Assembly (NCBI GenBank): GCA_964617585.1
Contig: CAZTXS010000001.1
Span: 62,001 to 126,000 of the forward strand
DNA length: 64,000 nt
Direction of reading: 5' to 3'
DNA from: UMGS1601 sp964617585
GTDB taxonomy: Bacteria > Bacillota > Clostridia > Oscillospirales > Ruminococcaceae
Shown here: in pieces, positions 7,945 to 17,266 of the stretch
How the letters are laid out: every line of letters begins with the position of its first letter
How positions within the stretch are numbered: position 1 is the first letter of the stretch
The notes under the pieces: generated by a model
What the model was told of the DNA's origin: nothing
Seen by the model: the letters and a program-made list of their open reading frames with translations, nothing else
The model's database searches: none
Translations under genes and position numbers: made by a program

Positions 7945-9300
7945 TTAGTTTTTAAGCGAATGAAGCGGGGCCGGTATCTGTCCGCCGCGGTTTATAAATT
8001 TAGACGGAGATTCCTTTTTCAGAGGCATAACAGGAGCGTGGCCGAAAAGACCGCCCCAGTCAAGCTCATCTCCGACATCCTTTCCTATAGCGGGAATGAT
8101 TCTTACTGCGGTAGTTTTGGTGTTTACCATTCCTATAGCCGCCTCGTCAGCGATAATTGCAGCTATTGTGTCAGGCGAGGTATCACCCGGAACGACAATC
8201 ATATCAAGCCCCACCGAGCATACGGCGGTCATAGCTTCAAGCTTTTCGATAGTCAAAACTCCGCTCTGTGCGGCGGCAATCATACCGGAGTCCTCTGAAA
8301 CAGGTATAAACGCTCCTGAAAGTCCGCCTATACGTGAACAAGCCATTACCCCGCCTTTCTTTACGGCGTCGTTTAAAAGTGCAAGAGCGGCTGTCGTACC
8401 GTGAGTTCCGCACTGCTCAAGACCCATTTCTTCAAGGATATGAGCAACGCTGTCGCCCACAGCCGGGGTTGGAGCGAGTGATAAATCAACTATTCCGAAA
8501 GGAACTCCGAGCCGCTTTGAAGCGGTCACGCCGACAAGCTGACCTATTCTGGTTATTTTATAAGAGGTCTTTTTTATTATGTCTGAAATTTCCGTAATAT
8601 TTGCGTCGGGGTATTTTGACAGAGCTGAACGTACAACTCCCGGTCCTGAAACGCCCACGTTTATCATGCAGTCAGGCTCTCCGACTCCGTGGAAAGCTCC
8701 CGCCATAAACGGGTTATCTTCAACTGCGTTGCAGAAAACAACGAGCTTTGCCGCTCCGAAACAGTCTTTGTCGACAGTTTCTTCGGCGCATTTTTTTACG
8801 ATTCCGCCCATCAGCTTGCAGGCGTCTAAGTTTATTCCTGTTTTTGTAGAGCCTATATTTACGGAGGAACATACCTTTTCGGTGTATTTTAATGCTTCGG
8901 GAATAGATTTGATAAGCTGAATATCTCCGGCTGAAAAGCCCTTCTGAACAAGAGCTGAATATCCGCCTATCAGATCAACTCCGACTGCCGCCGCCGCTTT
9001 GTCCATAGCTTTTGCGAACGGAACAGGCGAGCATTTGCAGGCTGCCGATACTATTGCAATCGGCGTGACTGAAATTCTCTTATTGATTATAGGAATACCA
9101 AACTCTTTAGAAATCTCGTCGGCGACCTTGACCAAGTCTTTAGCGTATTTTGTTATTTTTTCATAAACCCTTTCGCACGCTTTGTCAATATCGTTGTCTA
9201 TGCAGTCGAGCAGGGAAATTCCCATAGTAATTGTGCGTATGTCAAGACACTCGTCCTGAATCATGCGTATAGTTTCAAGTATATCATATGCGTTTAGCAT
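7945..9300 (-). CDS. UPF0210 / PFL family protein
   Basis: 451 residues, full length for the UPF0210 (DUF711) family, whose members resemble glycyl-radical enzymes in fold but have no proven reaction. Characteristic stretches include RISVTPIAIVSAAC and NVGVSGPGVVRSAL. It starts 14 bases after an ACT-domain UPF0237 gene. This two-gene order is widely conserved in Firmicutes and suggests that the ACT protein binds a ligand for this partner. AGGCTGAG supplies a modest ribosome site. The 5' end is certain because the upstream gene leaves no other frame. Confidence 0.92.
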   Translation of the reverse strand: MLNAYDILETIRMIQDECLDIRTITMGISLLDCIDNDIDKACERVYEKITKYAKDLVKVADEISKEFGIPIINKRISVTPIAIVSAACKCSPVPFAKAMDKAAAAVGVDLIGGYSALVQKGFSAGDIQLIKSIPEALKYTEKVCSSVNIGSTKTGINLDACKLMGGIVKKCAEETVDKDCFGAAKLVVFCNAVEDNPFMAGAFHGVGEPDCMINVGVSGPGVVRSALSKYPDANITEISDIIKKTSYKITRIGQLVGVTASKRLGVPFGIVDLSLAPTPAVGDSVAHILEEMGLEQCGTHGTTAALALLNDAVKKGGVMACSRIGGLSGAFIPVSEDSGMIAAAQSGVLTIEKLEAMTAVCSVGLDMIVVPGDTSPDTIAAIIADEAAIGMVNTKTTAVRIIPAIGKDVGDELDWGGLFGHAPVMPLKKESPSKFINRGGQIPAPLHSLKN

Positions 9301-9314
9301 TACTCAGCCTCCAG

Positions 9315-9584
9315 TTAAATATGATGCATACAGTTAAAAACGTCTTCATGCATTGCGGTTATTGAAAGTCCCATAGCTTTGCCAAGCTCGGACATTTTAT
9401 CGCTTAATTGAGCGAAAGGTATACTGAGTTTTGAAATATCTACAAGCATAATCATTGCAAACATATCCTGCAAAACAGACTGAGTAACTTCAATGACGTT
9501 TGCATTATATTCAGCGCAGTTTGACGAAACCTTTGCAAGTATACCCACGTCGTCTTTTCCTATTACAGTAATTATAGCTCTCAT
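9315..9584 (-). CDS. ACT-domain protein, UPF0237 family
   Basis: 89 residues forming a single ACT domain: MRAIITVIGKDDVGILAKVS starts the first strand and helix, with the ligand-binding glycine at the turn. Probably a small-molecule-sensing partner of the adjacent UPF0210 protein. The ATG four codons upstream lies in the leader hairpin. The ATG chosen here lies nine bases after that hairpin, the same spacing as in the other three copies, and begins with the family's usual first residues. Confidence 0.88.
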   Translation of the reverse strand: MRAIITVIGKDDVGILAKVSSNCAEYNANVIEVTQSVLQDMFAMIMLVDISKLSIPFAQLSDKMSELGKAMGLSITAMHEDVFNCMHHI

Positions 9585-9630
9585 TTTATCGACCATATTC
9601 CGATAAGGGGAATATGTTCCTCCTTTCCGA
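9585..9630 (-). promoter_or_regulatory. Hairpin-spaced Shine-Dalgarno leader element, copy C (UPF0237 gene)
   Basis: ATCGGAAAGGAGG, two bases, CATATTCC / 7-nt loop / GGAATATG, nine bases, ATG. Linear distance 34 nt. Confidence 0.8.
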
Positions 9631-9655
9631 TTCTTTATGCAAGTATATTACAAGT

Positions 9656-9664
9656 ATTATACCA
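9656..9664 (-). promoter_or_regulatory. Extended -10 promoter for the UPF0237-UPF0210 operon
   Basis: Leftward TGG-TATAAT (9664-9656). The -35 region is T-rich and weak. The rest of 9631-9900 holds repeat copy 4 and a terminator. Confidence 0.5.
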
Positions 9665-9730
9665 CATTAATAGAAAAAAAGAAACACCTCCGATACATAT
9701 TTTTATTATATGTTTGTTAAATATTATTAG

Positions 9731-9869
9731 TATAACTAAGGCGAGATGTTTCTTGCCTCTATAGGCGGCGGGTCCCATTACCCGTTCAGCAGCGGGATAC
9801 AATCCCCTAATGATCGGCCGATCTGCAATGCCGACCTTGCCGGTTGAATGACGGTAAGTCTTTATTGAA
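9731..9869 (+). repeat. Dispersed intergenic repeat, copy 4 (degenerate)
   Basis: Recognisable from TATAACTAAGGCGAG to TTTATTGAA but the most diverged full-length copy. The third hairpin is broken (GATCTGC against GCCGACC), and one base is lost near the 3' end. Antisense to both neighbouring genes. Confidence 0.9.
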
Positions 9870-9894
9870 AAAAGCTCAGGTGTTTCACCTGAGC
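9868..9894 (-). terminator. Rho-independent terminator
   Basis: GCTCAGGTG/CACCTGAGC with a 3-nt loop, followed leftward by TTTTTT. Terminates the EAL-domain gene. Confidence 0.85.
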
Positions 9895-9900
9895 CGAAAT

Positions 9901-11607
9901 TTATGCGGTTTTAGTTTTCTTCATATATTTTTCTTCAAACTCGTCAATCGGTATAGCCTTGTCAAAAATCCAGCCCTGTCCTTTATCAAAGCCGCATTTT
10001 TTGCAGAACTCAACCTGCGATTCGGTTTCTACTCCTTCAAAGATAACGTCTTTGCCTGTTATCGAAATAAGGTCGCATAAATGCTTGACGTATTCCTGAC
10101 TTTTCTTAGAGGTTATTTGGTCGACGAAAACCTTATCGACTTTTACGATGTCAATAGGCGCATTGACTAAAAAGCTGAGTGAAGAATAACCTGTTCCGAA
10201 ATCGTCCATGTCTATGATGAAATTGTTTTTTCTCAAATCAGCCAGGTTGTCCAGCATGATGTTATGCTGCCTTGCTATAGCGCTTTCGGTAATTTCAATT
10301 TCGATAAGATTATGAGGAACGTTATATTCGTCAGCCATTTCGATAATTCTTCTGCCGAAATCAGGGTAATCGGAATGAAGTCTTGAAAAGTTGACAGACA
10401 CGGGAACAACGTCATATCCCTTATCGAGCCAGCGGCTTAGAGTGACAAGAGTTTGGCGATATACTTCCCAATCTAAATCAACAATATAGCCGATCTGCTC
10501 CAAAACTCCTATAAACTCAAACGGAGGACGGTATGTTCCGTCAGGATTTCTCCATCGAACCAAAGCCTCGGCTCCGATAATCTTTCTTTTGCTAAGGGAA
10601 AATTTAGGCTGAAGAAACGCTTCAATCTCGCCGTTCCTTATCGCCATGTGGATGTTTGTCGCAATCTCCTGCTCTCTGATTCTTTCAGCACGCAAGGACG
10701 CTTTATATATTGAGTACACTTCCTGCTTATTTCCCTTTGAATGACGTCTTGCAAGATTTGCATTATCAACTACGATTTGAGGAACATTATCCGATTCGGT
10801 TAAGAAATACACGCCGGAAGATGTGTATATGTCGCTGTTATGATACATTTCCTTAGTGTACTTTTTGAACCGGTCGTATATTTCGTCAACAATCGACAAA
10901 ACTCCGTTTTTGCTTTTGCCTTCTATAACATAAACAAAGAAGTCGCAGTAAACTCTTCCGCATAAGACTATGTTTTCGCAGTTTTTTAATATCCTTGCAA
11001 AGTCAGTCAGCAGATGGTCGGCAAGCTCTGTTCCGAAATATGCGTTTATATACGAAAAGTTGTCAATATCGGAGTAAACAACAGCCGCAACAGTTCCCTT
11101 GTTGCGCCGAGCGCTCAGAAATTCCTTAAGCTTGTTGGAAAAGCTTTTGTAGTTATAAATATTAGTGAGGGAATCTATAGTAGTAAGCTTATTAATTGCG
11201 GCTTTATTGGATTCAATCTCGCCTATAAGCCGTTTTTCATCATCTGCGGTCGATTGCAGATAAGAGGTCATTTCTATAGCCCGTACATGAATTCTGTCTT
11301 TTCGTCCCTCGGAATAGTTGCAGTATACAAAGTATTGCTTGCAGTTGTTATCATCAAACACGGTTAAAGGCTTCATAACCGAGCTTACTTTTCCGTGTGC
11401 GTCAAGGTTGGATCTAATGATAGGGCAGTATTCGTCATAGTATTCTTTAATAAATAAATCAGAAACTCTAAGACCCTTTTTGTTAATATATTCAGCCGTA
11501 TATCCGGTATAATCTTCAAAGTCTTTATTTACTTCTGTTATTTTATATGTTTCAGAGTCACATATAAACTCTATACACGAAACATTTTGATAAGCCTTGT
11601 TATCCAA
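9901..11607 (-). CDS. PAS-GGDEF(degenerate)-EAL protein, probable c-di-GMP phosphodiesterase
   Basis: 568-residue cytoplasmic signalling protein. An N-terminal PAS-like domain (residues about 10-115) is followed by a GGDEF domain whose active site reads GRVYCDFF, so cyclase activity is unlikely. The EAL domain has the full catalytic set: QPKFSL, EALVRW, the Asn in SVNFSRLH, EIEITESA, DDFGTGYSSL, the Lys in DIVKVDK, and EGVETESQ. It should hydrolyse c-di-GMP, with the PAS and GGDEF parts as sensors. It starts at TTG eight bases after AGAAAGGG. No membrane segment. Stands alone with its own terminator. Confidence 0.92.
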   Translation of the reverse strand: MDNKAYQNVSCIEFICDSETYKITEVNKDFEDYTGYTAEYINKKGLRVSDLFIKEYYDEYCPIIRSNLDAHGKVSSVMKPLTVFDDNNCKQYFVYCNYSEGRKDRIHVRAIEMTSYLQSTADDEKRLIGEIESNKAAINKLTTIDSLTNIYNYKSFSNKLKEFLSARRNKGTVAAVVYSDIDNFSYINAYFGTELADHLLTDFARILKNCENIVLCGRVYCDFFVYVIEGKSKNGVLSIVDEIYDRFKKYTKEMYHNSDIYTSSGVYFLTESDNVPQIVVDNANLARRHSKGNKQEVYSIYKASLRAERIREQEIATNIHMAIRNGEIEAFLQPKFSLSKRKIIGAEALVRWRNPDGTYRPPFEFIGVLEQIGYIVDLDWEVYRQTLVTLSRWLDKGYDVVPVSVNFSRLHSDYPDFGRRIIEMADEYNVPHNLIEIEITESAIARQHNIMLDNLADLRKNNFIIDMDDFGTGYSSLSFLVNAPIDIVKVDKVFVDQITSKKSQEYVKHLCDLISITGKDVIFEGVETESQVEFCKKCGFDKGQGWIFDKAIPIDEFEEKYMKKTKTA

Positions 11608-11741
11608 CTTAATTACCCTTTCTATATTTTACCGTAAAGCTCTGCAATTTTCTTCATATCCAAATATCACTATAGCACTTTTTTTGTTTAAAGTCAATAA
11701 ATTTACGACTTATATTTAAAAGTTTTAATAAAAACAGCACA

Positions 11742-11880
11742 TCAGTCAGGTATATCTATTTCAGTTAAACCGTTTTTATCAGACAGCTTAATTTCGCCGC
11801 CCTCACAATAAAGAGAAAATATGATTTTTCCTTTTGAATTGATTTGCGCACTACTTCAGCAGGGAAATTATTTTTCAGCT
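11742..11880 (-). pseudogene. Possible C-terminal gene remnant
   Basis: On the minus strand one frame reads FSLYCEGGEIKLSDKNGL to a stop at 11742, which looks like real protein. About 33 codons upstream that frame is closed, but a +1/-1 neighbouring frame continues with protein-like sequence (FELKNNFPAEVVRKSI). This suggests a frameshifted tail of a lost gene, cut off next to a repeat fragment. No family is recognised. The rest of 11608-12025 holds only AT-rich DNA, that fragment and the Rrf2 promoter. Confidence 0.25.
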
Positions 11881-11910
11881 CAAAATGCAGGGCTGTTGCC
11901 CTGAGTCGCT

Positions 11911-11939
11911 GCTGAACAACGGGGCAAGCCCTTATTGAA
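11911..11939 (+). repeat. Dispersed repeat, copy 5 (3'-end fragment)
   Basis: Only the end of the element remains (CGGGGCAAGCCCTTATTGAA), eight bases before the -35 of the Rrf2 gene. Confidence 0.7.
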
Positions 11940-11946
11940 TAGCTTC

Positions 11947-11975
11947 TTGACAACAGGGCTAATATAATATATAAT
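11947..11975 (+). promoter_or_regulatory. Consensus promoter for the Rrf2 gene
   Basis: TTGACA (11947-11952), 17 nt, TATAAT (11970-11975). The inverted repeat ATATAAT...ATTATAT (about 11968-11999) overlaps the -10 and start region and may be a site for autoregulation. Confidence 0.85.
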
Positions 11976-12025
11976 CTAGTTGTATAGTATGAATTATATT
12001 TAATTTAAGGAGCAATAAATAAAAG

Positions 12026-12463
12026 ATGAAAATTTCGACAAAGGGAAGATATGCGTTAAGGCTTATGATGGATCTTGCTTGTAACTATAACGGGGAGTAT
12101 ATTTCCCTTAAAGTTATTGCTAAAAGGCAAAATATTTCAAACAAATATTTAGAGCAGATAATCACAACGCTGTCAAAGGCCGGCTTTGTAAAAAGCGTTC
12201 GGGGTTCCAACGGAGGCTATAAGCTTGCCAAAAGCCCTAAGGATTATACTGTAGGTATGATAATAAGGCTTACCGAGGGAAGCTTAGCTCCCGTCGCGTG
12301 TCTCGAGGGGGAAGAAAACGACTGTATCAGAAACGAATCCTGCGTTACTCTTTCGGTCTGGAAGAAGCTATATGACGCAATTAACGATGTAGTAGATAAC
12401 ATTACTTTAGACGATTTGGTTCTTGAGCAAAAGAAGCTTAACGGCGAAAGCTATGAAATATAG
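12026..12463 (+). CDS. Rrf2 family regulator, IscR-like
   Basis: 145 residues. An N-terminal winged helix (MKISTKGRYALRLMMDLA; recognition helix near NISNKYLEQIITTL) is followed by three cysteines, VACLEGEENDCIRNESC (about residues 92, 98, 104), spaced like the [2Fe-2S] ligands of IscR. It is therefore likely a sensor of Fe-S or redox state controlling Fe-S or cysteine genes. The matching cysteine desulfurase is not adjacent but at 38620-39756. The ribosome site AAGGAG lies 13 bases upstream, rather far. Strong promoter and terminator make it monocistronic. Confidence 0.9.
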   Translation: MKISTKGRYALRLMMDLACNYNGEYISLKVIAKRQNISNKYLEQIITTLSKAGFVKSVRGSNGGYKLAKSPKDYTVGMIIRLTEGSLAPVACLEGEENDCIRNESCVTLSVWKKLYDAINDVVDNITLDDLVLEQKKLNGESYEI

Positions 12464-12482
12464 CGAATATACAAGCATTCAA

Positions 12483-12518
12483 GGGCGGATTAAACCAAAC
12501 AGGTTTATCCGTCTTTTT
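12483..12518 (+). terminator. Rho-independent terminator
   Basis: GGCGGATTAAACC/GGTTTATCCGTC stem followed by TTTTT. Confidence 0.8.
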
Positions 12519-12598
12519 ACTGTGAAGGAATATTAGCTGAAAATGTTTACAGCGCACCTTTTAAAACATAATAACACATAAGCAGATATTTTTCAATG

Positions 12599-12627
12599 TT
12601 GACGGAAGCCTGATTAGATTGTATAAT
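12599..12627 (+). promoter_or_regulatory. Promoter for the yfhO-like operon
   Basis: TTGACG (12599-12604), 17 nt, TATAAT (12622-12627). The leader of about 100 nt contains an imperfect stem (TTCAGGCAGTCGTC with GAGGACGTCTGAA) just before the ribosome site. No known riboswitch is recognised. Confidence 0.8.
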
Positions 12628-12736
12628 AAAAAAGCAACTGACAGGGCTTTTTAACAGGTGAGAAGCAGGAAAATTTCAGGCAGTCGTCAGGCTTCAGTCG
12701 ATTTCTGAGGACGTCTGAATAAAGGAATGACCGATA

Positions 12737-15256
12737 ATGAAAAGATTAAAAAAAAGCGTATTTAAAACAGAAAAAGAGAAGGCTTCGGCTTTATCGGTAT
12801 ACAACTGCCGTGAGAAATATCTTATGGTGTTTTTGACGGCTGCCGCCGTTATGCTTATTATAATGCTTCCGCTGATAATTTATAACGGGGGATATTTTCT
12901 TTATTACGGCGATTTTAATTCCCAGCAGATTCCTTTTTATAAGCACGTTCATGACGCTGTTGCGGACGGAGGACTTTTCGGCTGGGACTGGGGAACGGAT
13001 TTAGGTTCTCCTCTTTTTACATCCTATTCGTTTTATAATATAACCAGCCCGTTCTTTTGGCTGACCGAGCTTTTCCCTGAAAGCCTGACAATTTCTCTTA
13101 TACCGTTTTTGCTGGCTGTTAAAACGGGAACTGCGGCTCTTACTTCATATGCGTTCATGAGAAGGTTTATAAAAAACAAAAACGCTTGCTTTATCGGAGC
13201 GATGCTTTATGCGTTTTCAGGATTTCAGGCATATAATGTTTTCTTTAATCATTTTCATGACGCAACGGCGTTTTTTCCGCTTTTGCTTCTGTCGCTTGAA
13301 ATGAACGTCAAGGACAACAAAAGAGGAGTCTTCGGTTTATGCGTGGCTCTTTGCGGAATAGTAAACTATTATTTCTTTATAGCCGAGGTTATATTTGTTA
13401 TAATATATTTTATAATTAGACGTACCGACAAGAGCTTTGAAATTACTGTAGGGAAGTTTTTAAGACTGGCTTTTGAAGCTGTTGCCGGAACTTTTATAGC
13501 TTGTATAGTTCTTGTGCCGTCTTATTACGCTATTTACGATAATCCCCGTGTTGATGAGTATCTCACCGGAACGGATATGATAGTGTATTCGGACAAGTTC
13601 AGAATACTGAGAATCATTCAGAGCTTCTTTATGATGTCCGACCCTCCTGCCAGGGTTAATCTGTTTAACTCGGAAACGGCAAGATGGGCGTCGGTTGCCG
13701 GTTATCTTCCGATGTTCTCAATGGCAGGCGTAATAGCCTTTATGAGAGCCAAAAAGAAAAACTGGATGAAAAATCTTATTATAGTTTCTATAGTATTTGC
13801 CTTTGTTCCGATATTGAACTCGGCGTTTCAGCTTTTCAAAGGCACATATTATGCACGGTGGTTCTATATGCCTATCCTGATAATGTGCCTTATGACGGCT
13901 TATGCTTTTGACGATAACAATATGGAGTCTGACGAGTCGGTAGATCTTAAAAAGGGAATTCCGGCGGTGGGAATTGTTTTGCTCTCCTGCCTGATAGTGT
14001 TCTTTCTTCCGTCTGTTGATGAGGAAGGAAATTATGAGTTTTTCAAAATAGCTGAGTATCCCGAGCTGTTTATAATCCAATTCGTTGTTTCAGCGGCGTT
14101 GTTTGCCGAGCTTATCGTTGTTGTTTATCACCTTAAGAAAAACAAGAAATATGTAAGTACAGTTTCTCTTATCACCTGTTTTGCCTGTGCGGTTAGTATG
14201 GCGGCTTCTGTTTATTACGGCGTTTCACAGGGCTCTGATCCTGAGCTTTACATATCGAGGGCTATTAACGGAGCTGAAAACATTGAGCTTCCCTCGTATG
14301 AAGAAGAGGGCTTTTACCGCATTGAAACAAGCGAGAACACAGATAATTTTCCTATGCTTTGGGGATATTCGACGATAAGGGCGTTCAACAGTACGGTATC
14401 CACATCTATAATGAAATTTTATGACGTTCTTGGAATTGAGAGAAATGTAGCGTCACGCCCCGACAAGACGTATTATGCTCTGCGGAGCCTGCTTTCAGTG
14501 AAGTATTATTTCGATGAACAGGATGATGAAAACTCATCGATACTAAACTCGGAAAGTGAAAACCTTTTCGGTATAAATCGGTTTAACAGCATAGAAGCTT
14601 CGTCCGACACAACAGAAGCGGATGAAATTTTGAACATTAGAGGATTCAGCTATATAAATTCTCAGAACGGCTTTAACGTCTATGAAAACGAATATTATAT
14701 TCCCATGGGCTTTGCATACGACTCATATCTGACTTATGATGAGTTTTCAGGTATGTCAACCGAGAACAAAACAAGAAATCTTATTTCATCGCTTTTGCTG
14801 AGCGATGAGCAGATTGAGAAGTACGGCGATATTCTCACTCATTATAATTTAAACGAATATAACGGCGACAGCACATATTATGAAGCCTGTGCTGACAAAA
14901 GGTCAAAGTCGTGCAGCAGATTTGAAACGGACAACAAAGGTTTCTCGGCTGAGATAGAGCTTTCAAAGGACTGCCTTGTATTTTTCAGCGTTCCGTATGA
15001 CGACGGGTTCACAGCTTATGTCAATGGAGAAAAAACAGATATAGAAGTTGTGGACGGCGGACTTATGGCAATTAAATGCGGAAAAGGACAAAATAAAATT
15101 CGCTTTGATTTTGAGCTTTACGGCTTAAGGCAGGGAATTTTTATATCACTTTCGGGAGTTGTACTTCTCGCGGGATATGTTCTGGTGTGCAAAAGGCTTA
15201 ACCGAACGAAAAAAGTCAGAGAAAAAGTGCGCTCGGTAGATTTTTATGAAGAATAA
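12737..15256 (+). CDS. YfhO family membrane protein
   Basis: 839-residue polytopic protein of the YfhO family, GT-C-like integral membrane proteins linked to glycosylation of lipids or wall polymers. A short basic N-terminus is followed by about 12 helices. The first large loop carries YYGDFNSQQIPFYKHVHDAV, with the acidic residues expected of GT-C active sites. An outer domain (about 500-790) and a final helix near the C-terminus follow. AAAGGA nine bases upstream fixes the ATG. A NUDIX gene follows after 15 bases in the same transcript. Confidence 0.88.
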   Translation: MKRLKKSVFKTEKEKASALSVYNCREKYLMVFLTAAAVMLIIMLPLIIYNGGYFLYYGDFNSQQIPFYKHVHDAVADGGLFGWDWGTDLGSPLFTSYSFYNITSPFFWLTELFPESLTISLIPFLLAVKTGTAALTSYAFMRRFIKNKNACFIGAMLYAFSGFQAYNVFFNHFHDATAFFPLLLLSLEMNVKDNKRGVFGLCVALCGIVNYYFFIAEVIFVIIYFIIRRTDKSFEITVGKFLRLAFEAVAGTFIACIVLVPSYYAIYDNPRVDEYLTGTDMIVYSDKFRILRIIQSFFMMSDPPARVNLFNSETARWASVAGYLPMFSMAGVIAFMRAKKKNWMKNLIIVSIVFAFVPILNSAFQLFKGTYYARWFYMPILIMCLMTAYAFDDNNMESDESVDLKKGIPAVGIVLLSCLIVFFLPSVDEEGNYEFFKIAEYPELFIIQFVVSAALFAELIVVVYHLKKNKKYVSTVSLITCFACAVSMAASVYYGVSQGSDPELYISRAINGAENIELPSYEEEGFYRIETSENTDNFPMLWGYSTIRAFNSTVSTSIMKFYDVLGIERNVASRPDKTYYALRSLLSVKYYFDEQDDENSSILNSESENLFGINRFNSIEASSDTTEADEILNIRGFSYINSQNGFNVYENEYYIPMGFAYDSYLTYDEFSGMSTENKTRNLISSLLLSDEQIEKYGDILTHYNLNEYNGDSTYYEACADKRSKSCSRFETDNKGFSAEIELSKDCLVFFSVPYDDGFTAYVNGEKTDIEVVDGGLMAIKCGKGQNKIRFDFELYGLRQGIFISLSGVVLLAGYVLVCKRLNRTKKVREKVRSVDFYEE

Positions 15257-15271
15257 AAAGGAGAAAAGATT

Positions 15272-15808
15272 ATGCATCTTAAAGAAAAAACCTTATCTGT
15301 TGAAGAAATTTATAAAGGCAGGATAATTGACGTTACCTGTGAAAAGGTTTTGCTTGAAAATGAAGCCGAGGCTTACAGGGAGGTCGTTCATCATACGGGA
15401 GGGGTTTGTATTCTTCCTATAAATGATAAGAAAGAAGTCTTTCTCGTCAAGCAGTTTCGTTATCCGTTTAAGGAGGTTCTGCTTGAAATTCCGGCAGGAA
15501 AGCGTGAAAGGGGAGAGAACCCGAAGGAGTGCGGAATAAGAGAACTTCGCGAAGAAGTCGGAGCAGAGTCGGATAATGTAACTTATTTAGGCAAGCTCTA
15601 TCCTACCGTTGCTTATGATACCGAAGTGATTTATATGTATATGGCGCAGGATTTAAACTTCAAAGAGCAGAAGCTCGACGAGGACGAGTTTCTTGACATT
15701 GTTAAAATCCCTTTGAATAAGGTTTACGAAATGGTTATGTCGGATCAAATTCCCGATGCTAAAACGCAGATAGCAATACTTAAGGCATGGTCTATTCTTG
15801 ATAAATAA
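15272..15808 (+). CDS. NUDIX hydrolase, ADP-ribose pyrophosphatase type
   Basis: 178 residues, close to the usual ADP-ribose pyrophosphatase length. The complete Nudix box GX5EX7REUXEEXGU is visible as GKRERGENPKECGI followed by RELREEVGA, and the upstream IPAGKRE matches the ADP-sugar subgroup. It would split ADP-ribose to AMP and ribose 5-phosphate. AAGGAG ten bases upstream. Cotranscribed with the yfhO-like gene; a functional link is not obvious. Confidence 0.9.
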   Translation: MHLKEKTLSVEEIYKGRIIDVTCEKVLLENEAEAYREVVHHTGGVCILPINDKKEVFLVKQFRYPFKEVLLEIPAGKRERGENPKECGIRELREEVGAESDNVTYLGKLYPTVAYDTEVIYMYMAQDLNFKEQKLDEDEFLDIVKIPLNKVYEMVMSDQIPDAKTQIAILKAWSILDK

Positions 15809-15813
15809 AACAC

Positions 15814-15843
15814 AAGGGAATCCCCGATAAAGAGATTCCCCTG
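15814..15843. terminator. Stem-loop between convergent genes
   Basis: GGGAATC/GATTCCC stem between the NUDIX and MATE genes. T-rich flanks are weak on both strands, so it may act bidirectionally. Confidence 0.5.
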
Positions 15844-15865
15844 TATTATTCAGTTTAAACAGCTT

Positions 15866-17266
15866 TTATTCATAAGCTGTTTTTTTATTAGTATTTTCTG
15901 TCTTGCTGTCTATAAATGCAATCGTAGTCTTATATACTTTAAAACTGAATGCAAGACAAAGAAGAAAACAAACTATTTCAGCGATGGGAAACGCACCCCA
16001 AACTGCTTTAAGCCCGATTAGCTTAGACGCTATAAAAGCCACAGGTATTAAAACCACAAGCTGACGAGCAATAGAAATAATCAGACTGTAGATTCCGTGT
16101 CCGAGAGCCTGAAACGCACTGACAATTATAATGCTGAAGCCGGCGGGTATAAAACTAAGAGAAATCAATCTCAGCGCCGGAATCCCTATTTTCAGCATTT
16201 CGTCCGAAGCGTCAAAGAAACTGAACAGAATCTGCGGAATCGCCCAAAAGACAATTAATCCCACGGTCATATATGATATGGATATGATTACGGCAAGTTT
16301 TATTACAGACATGATTCTGTTCTTGTTTTTTGCACCGTAATTGTAAGCAACGATTGGTACAAGCCCGTTTGTAAGCCCGAAAATCGGCATGAATATAAAG
16401 CTCTGAAGCTTAAAGTAAATACCTACGACGGAAACTGCGGTCGGAGTAAAACCTATGCATATCTTATTAAGCAGGTAGGTCATAACCGATGTGACAGACT
16501 GCATAATAATTGACGGAAGTCCCACGGCATAGATCTTCTTTATTATTCGGGCTGAAGGCTTAAAACCTATTAAGTTCAAATCGATTTCTTTGTTTTTAAA
16601 GATGTTAAAGATAATGCCTAAAAGCATTGCGATAAGCTGACCGCACACGGTTGCGACAGCCGCTCCTTTAACACCCATTTTCGGAAAGCCGAACAGTCCG
16701 AATATGAGAATTGGGTCTAAAGCAATGTTTATTATAGCTCCCGTACCCTGGGTGATCATATTGTATATTGTCTTTCCCGTTGACTGCAAAAGACGTTCAA
16801 AGGTGATTTGCATAAACACTCCGAGCGAAAGAACGGTTACGATTTCAAGATAATCTTTTCCATATGAGATAATTACTTTATCGGCCGTCATAGCTTTGAA
16901 GAAAAGCTCCGAGAAGAAAAAGCCGAACGAAGCAAAAACTACCCACGTTATAAAAGCAAGAAAAATTCCGTTCTTTGCCGAGTCGCTTGCCTGTTTAAAC
17001 TTCTTTTCACCGAGCGATTTTGACAAAAAGGAATTTATTCCTACTCCTGTTCCCGCTGCGAACGCTATCATAAGGCTTTGAATAGGAAATGCCATAGAAA
17101 CGGCGGTTAAAGCGTCCTCGGAAATTCTCGCTACAAATATGCTGTCTACAATATTATATAAAGCTTGTACCAGCATTGAGATTATCATGGGCAAAGACAT
17201 CGTTATGAGAAGCTTGTCCGTAGGCATAGTTCCCATTTTATTTTCTTTGGCCGTTATTTCATTCAT
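15866..17266 (-). CDS. MATE family efflux transporter
   Basis: 466-residue multidrug/toxin exporter of the MATE family, probably driven by Na+ or H+. Twelve hydrophobic helices are visible, with the typical first helix LLITMSLPMIISMLVQALYN and VDSIFVAR next to it. The substrate cannot be read from the sequence. The frame is open 30 codons further upstream, but AAAGGA about nine bases before this ATG and the usual family start support the choice. It is divergent from the sulfhydrylase gene and shares with it a 300-base region containing two copies of ATTCGGGTGAA. Confidence 0.92.
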   Translation of the reverse strand: MNEITAKENKMGTMPTDKLLITMSLPMIISMLVQALYNIVDSIFVARISEDALTAVSMAFPIQSLMIAFAAGTGVGINSFLSKSLGEKKFKQASDSAKNGIFLAFITWVVFASFGFFFSELFFKAMTADKVIISYGKDYLEIVTVLSLGVFMQITFERLLQSTGKTIYNMITQGTGAIINIALDPILIFGLFGFPKMGVKGAAVATVCGQLIAMLLGIIFNIFKNKEIDLNLIGFKPSARIIKKIYAVGLPSIIMQSVTSVMTYLLNKICIGFTPTAVSVVGIYFKLQSFIFMPIFGLTNGLVPIVAYNYGAKNKNRIMSVIKLAVIISISYMTVGLIVFWAIPQILFSFFDASDEMLKIGIPALRLISLSFIPAGFSIIIVSAFQALGHGIYSLIISIARQLVVLIPVAFIASKLIGLKAVWGAFPIAEIVCFLLCLAFSFKVYKTTIAFIDSKTENTNKKTAYE

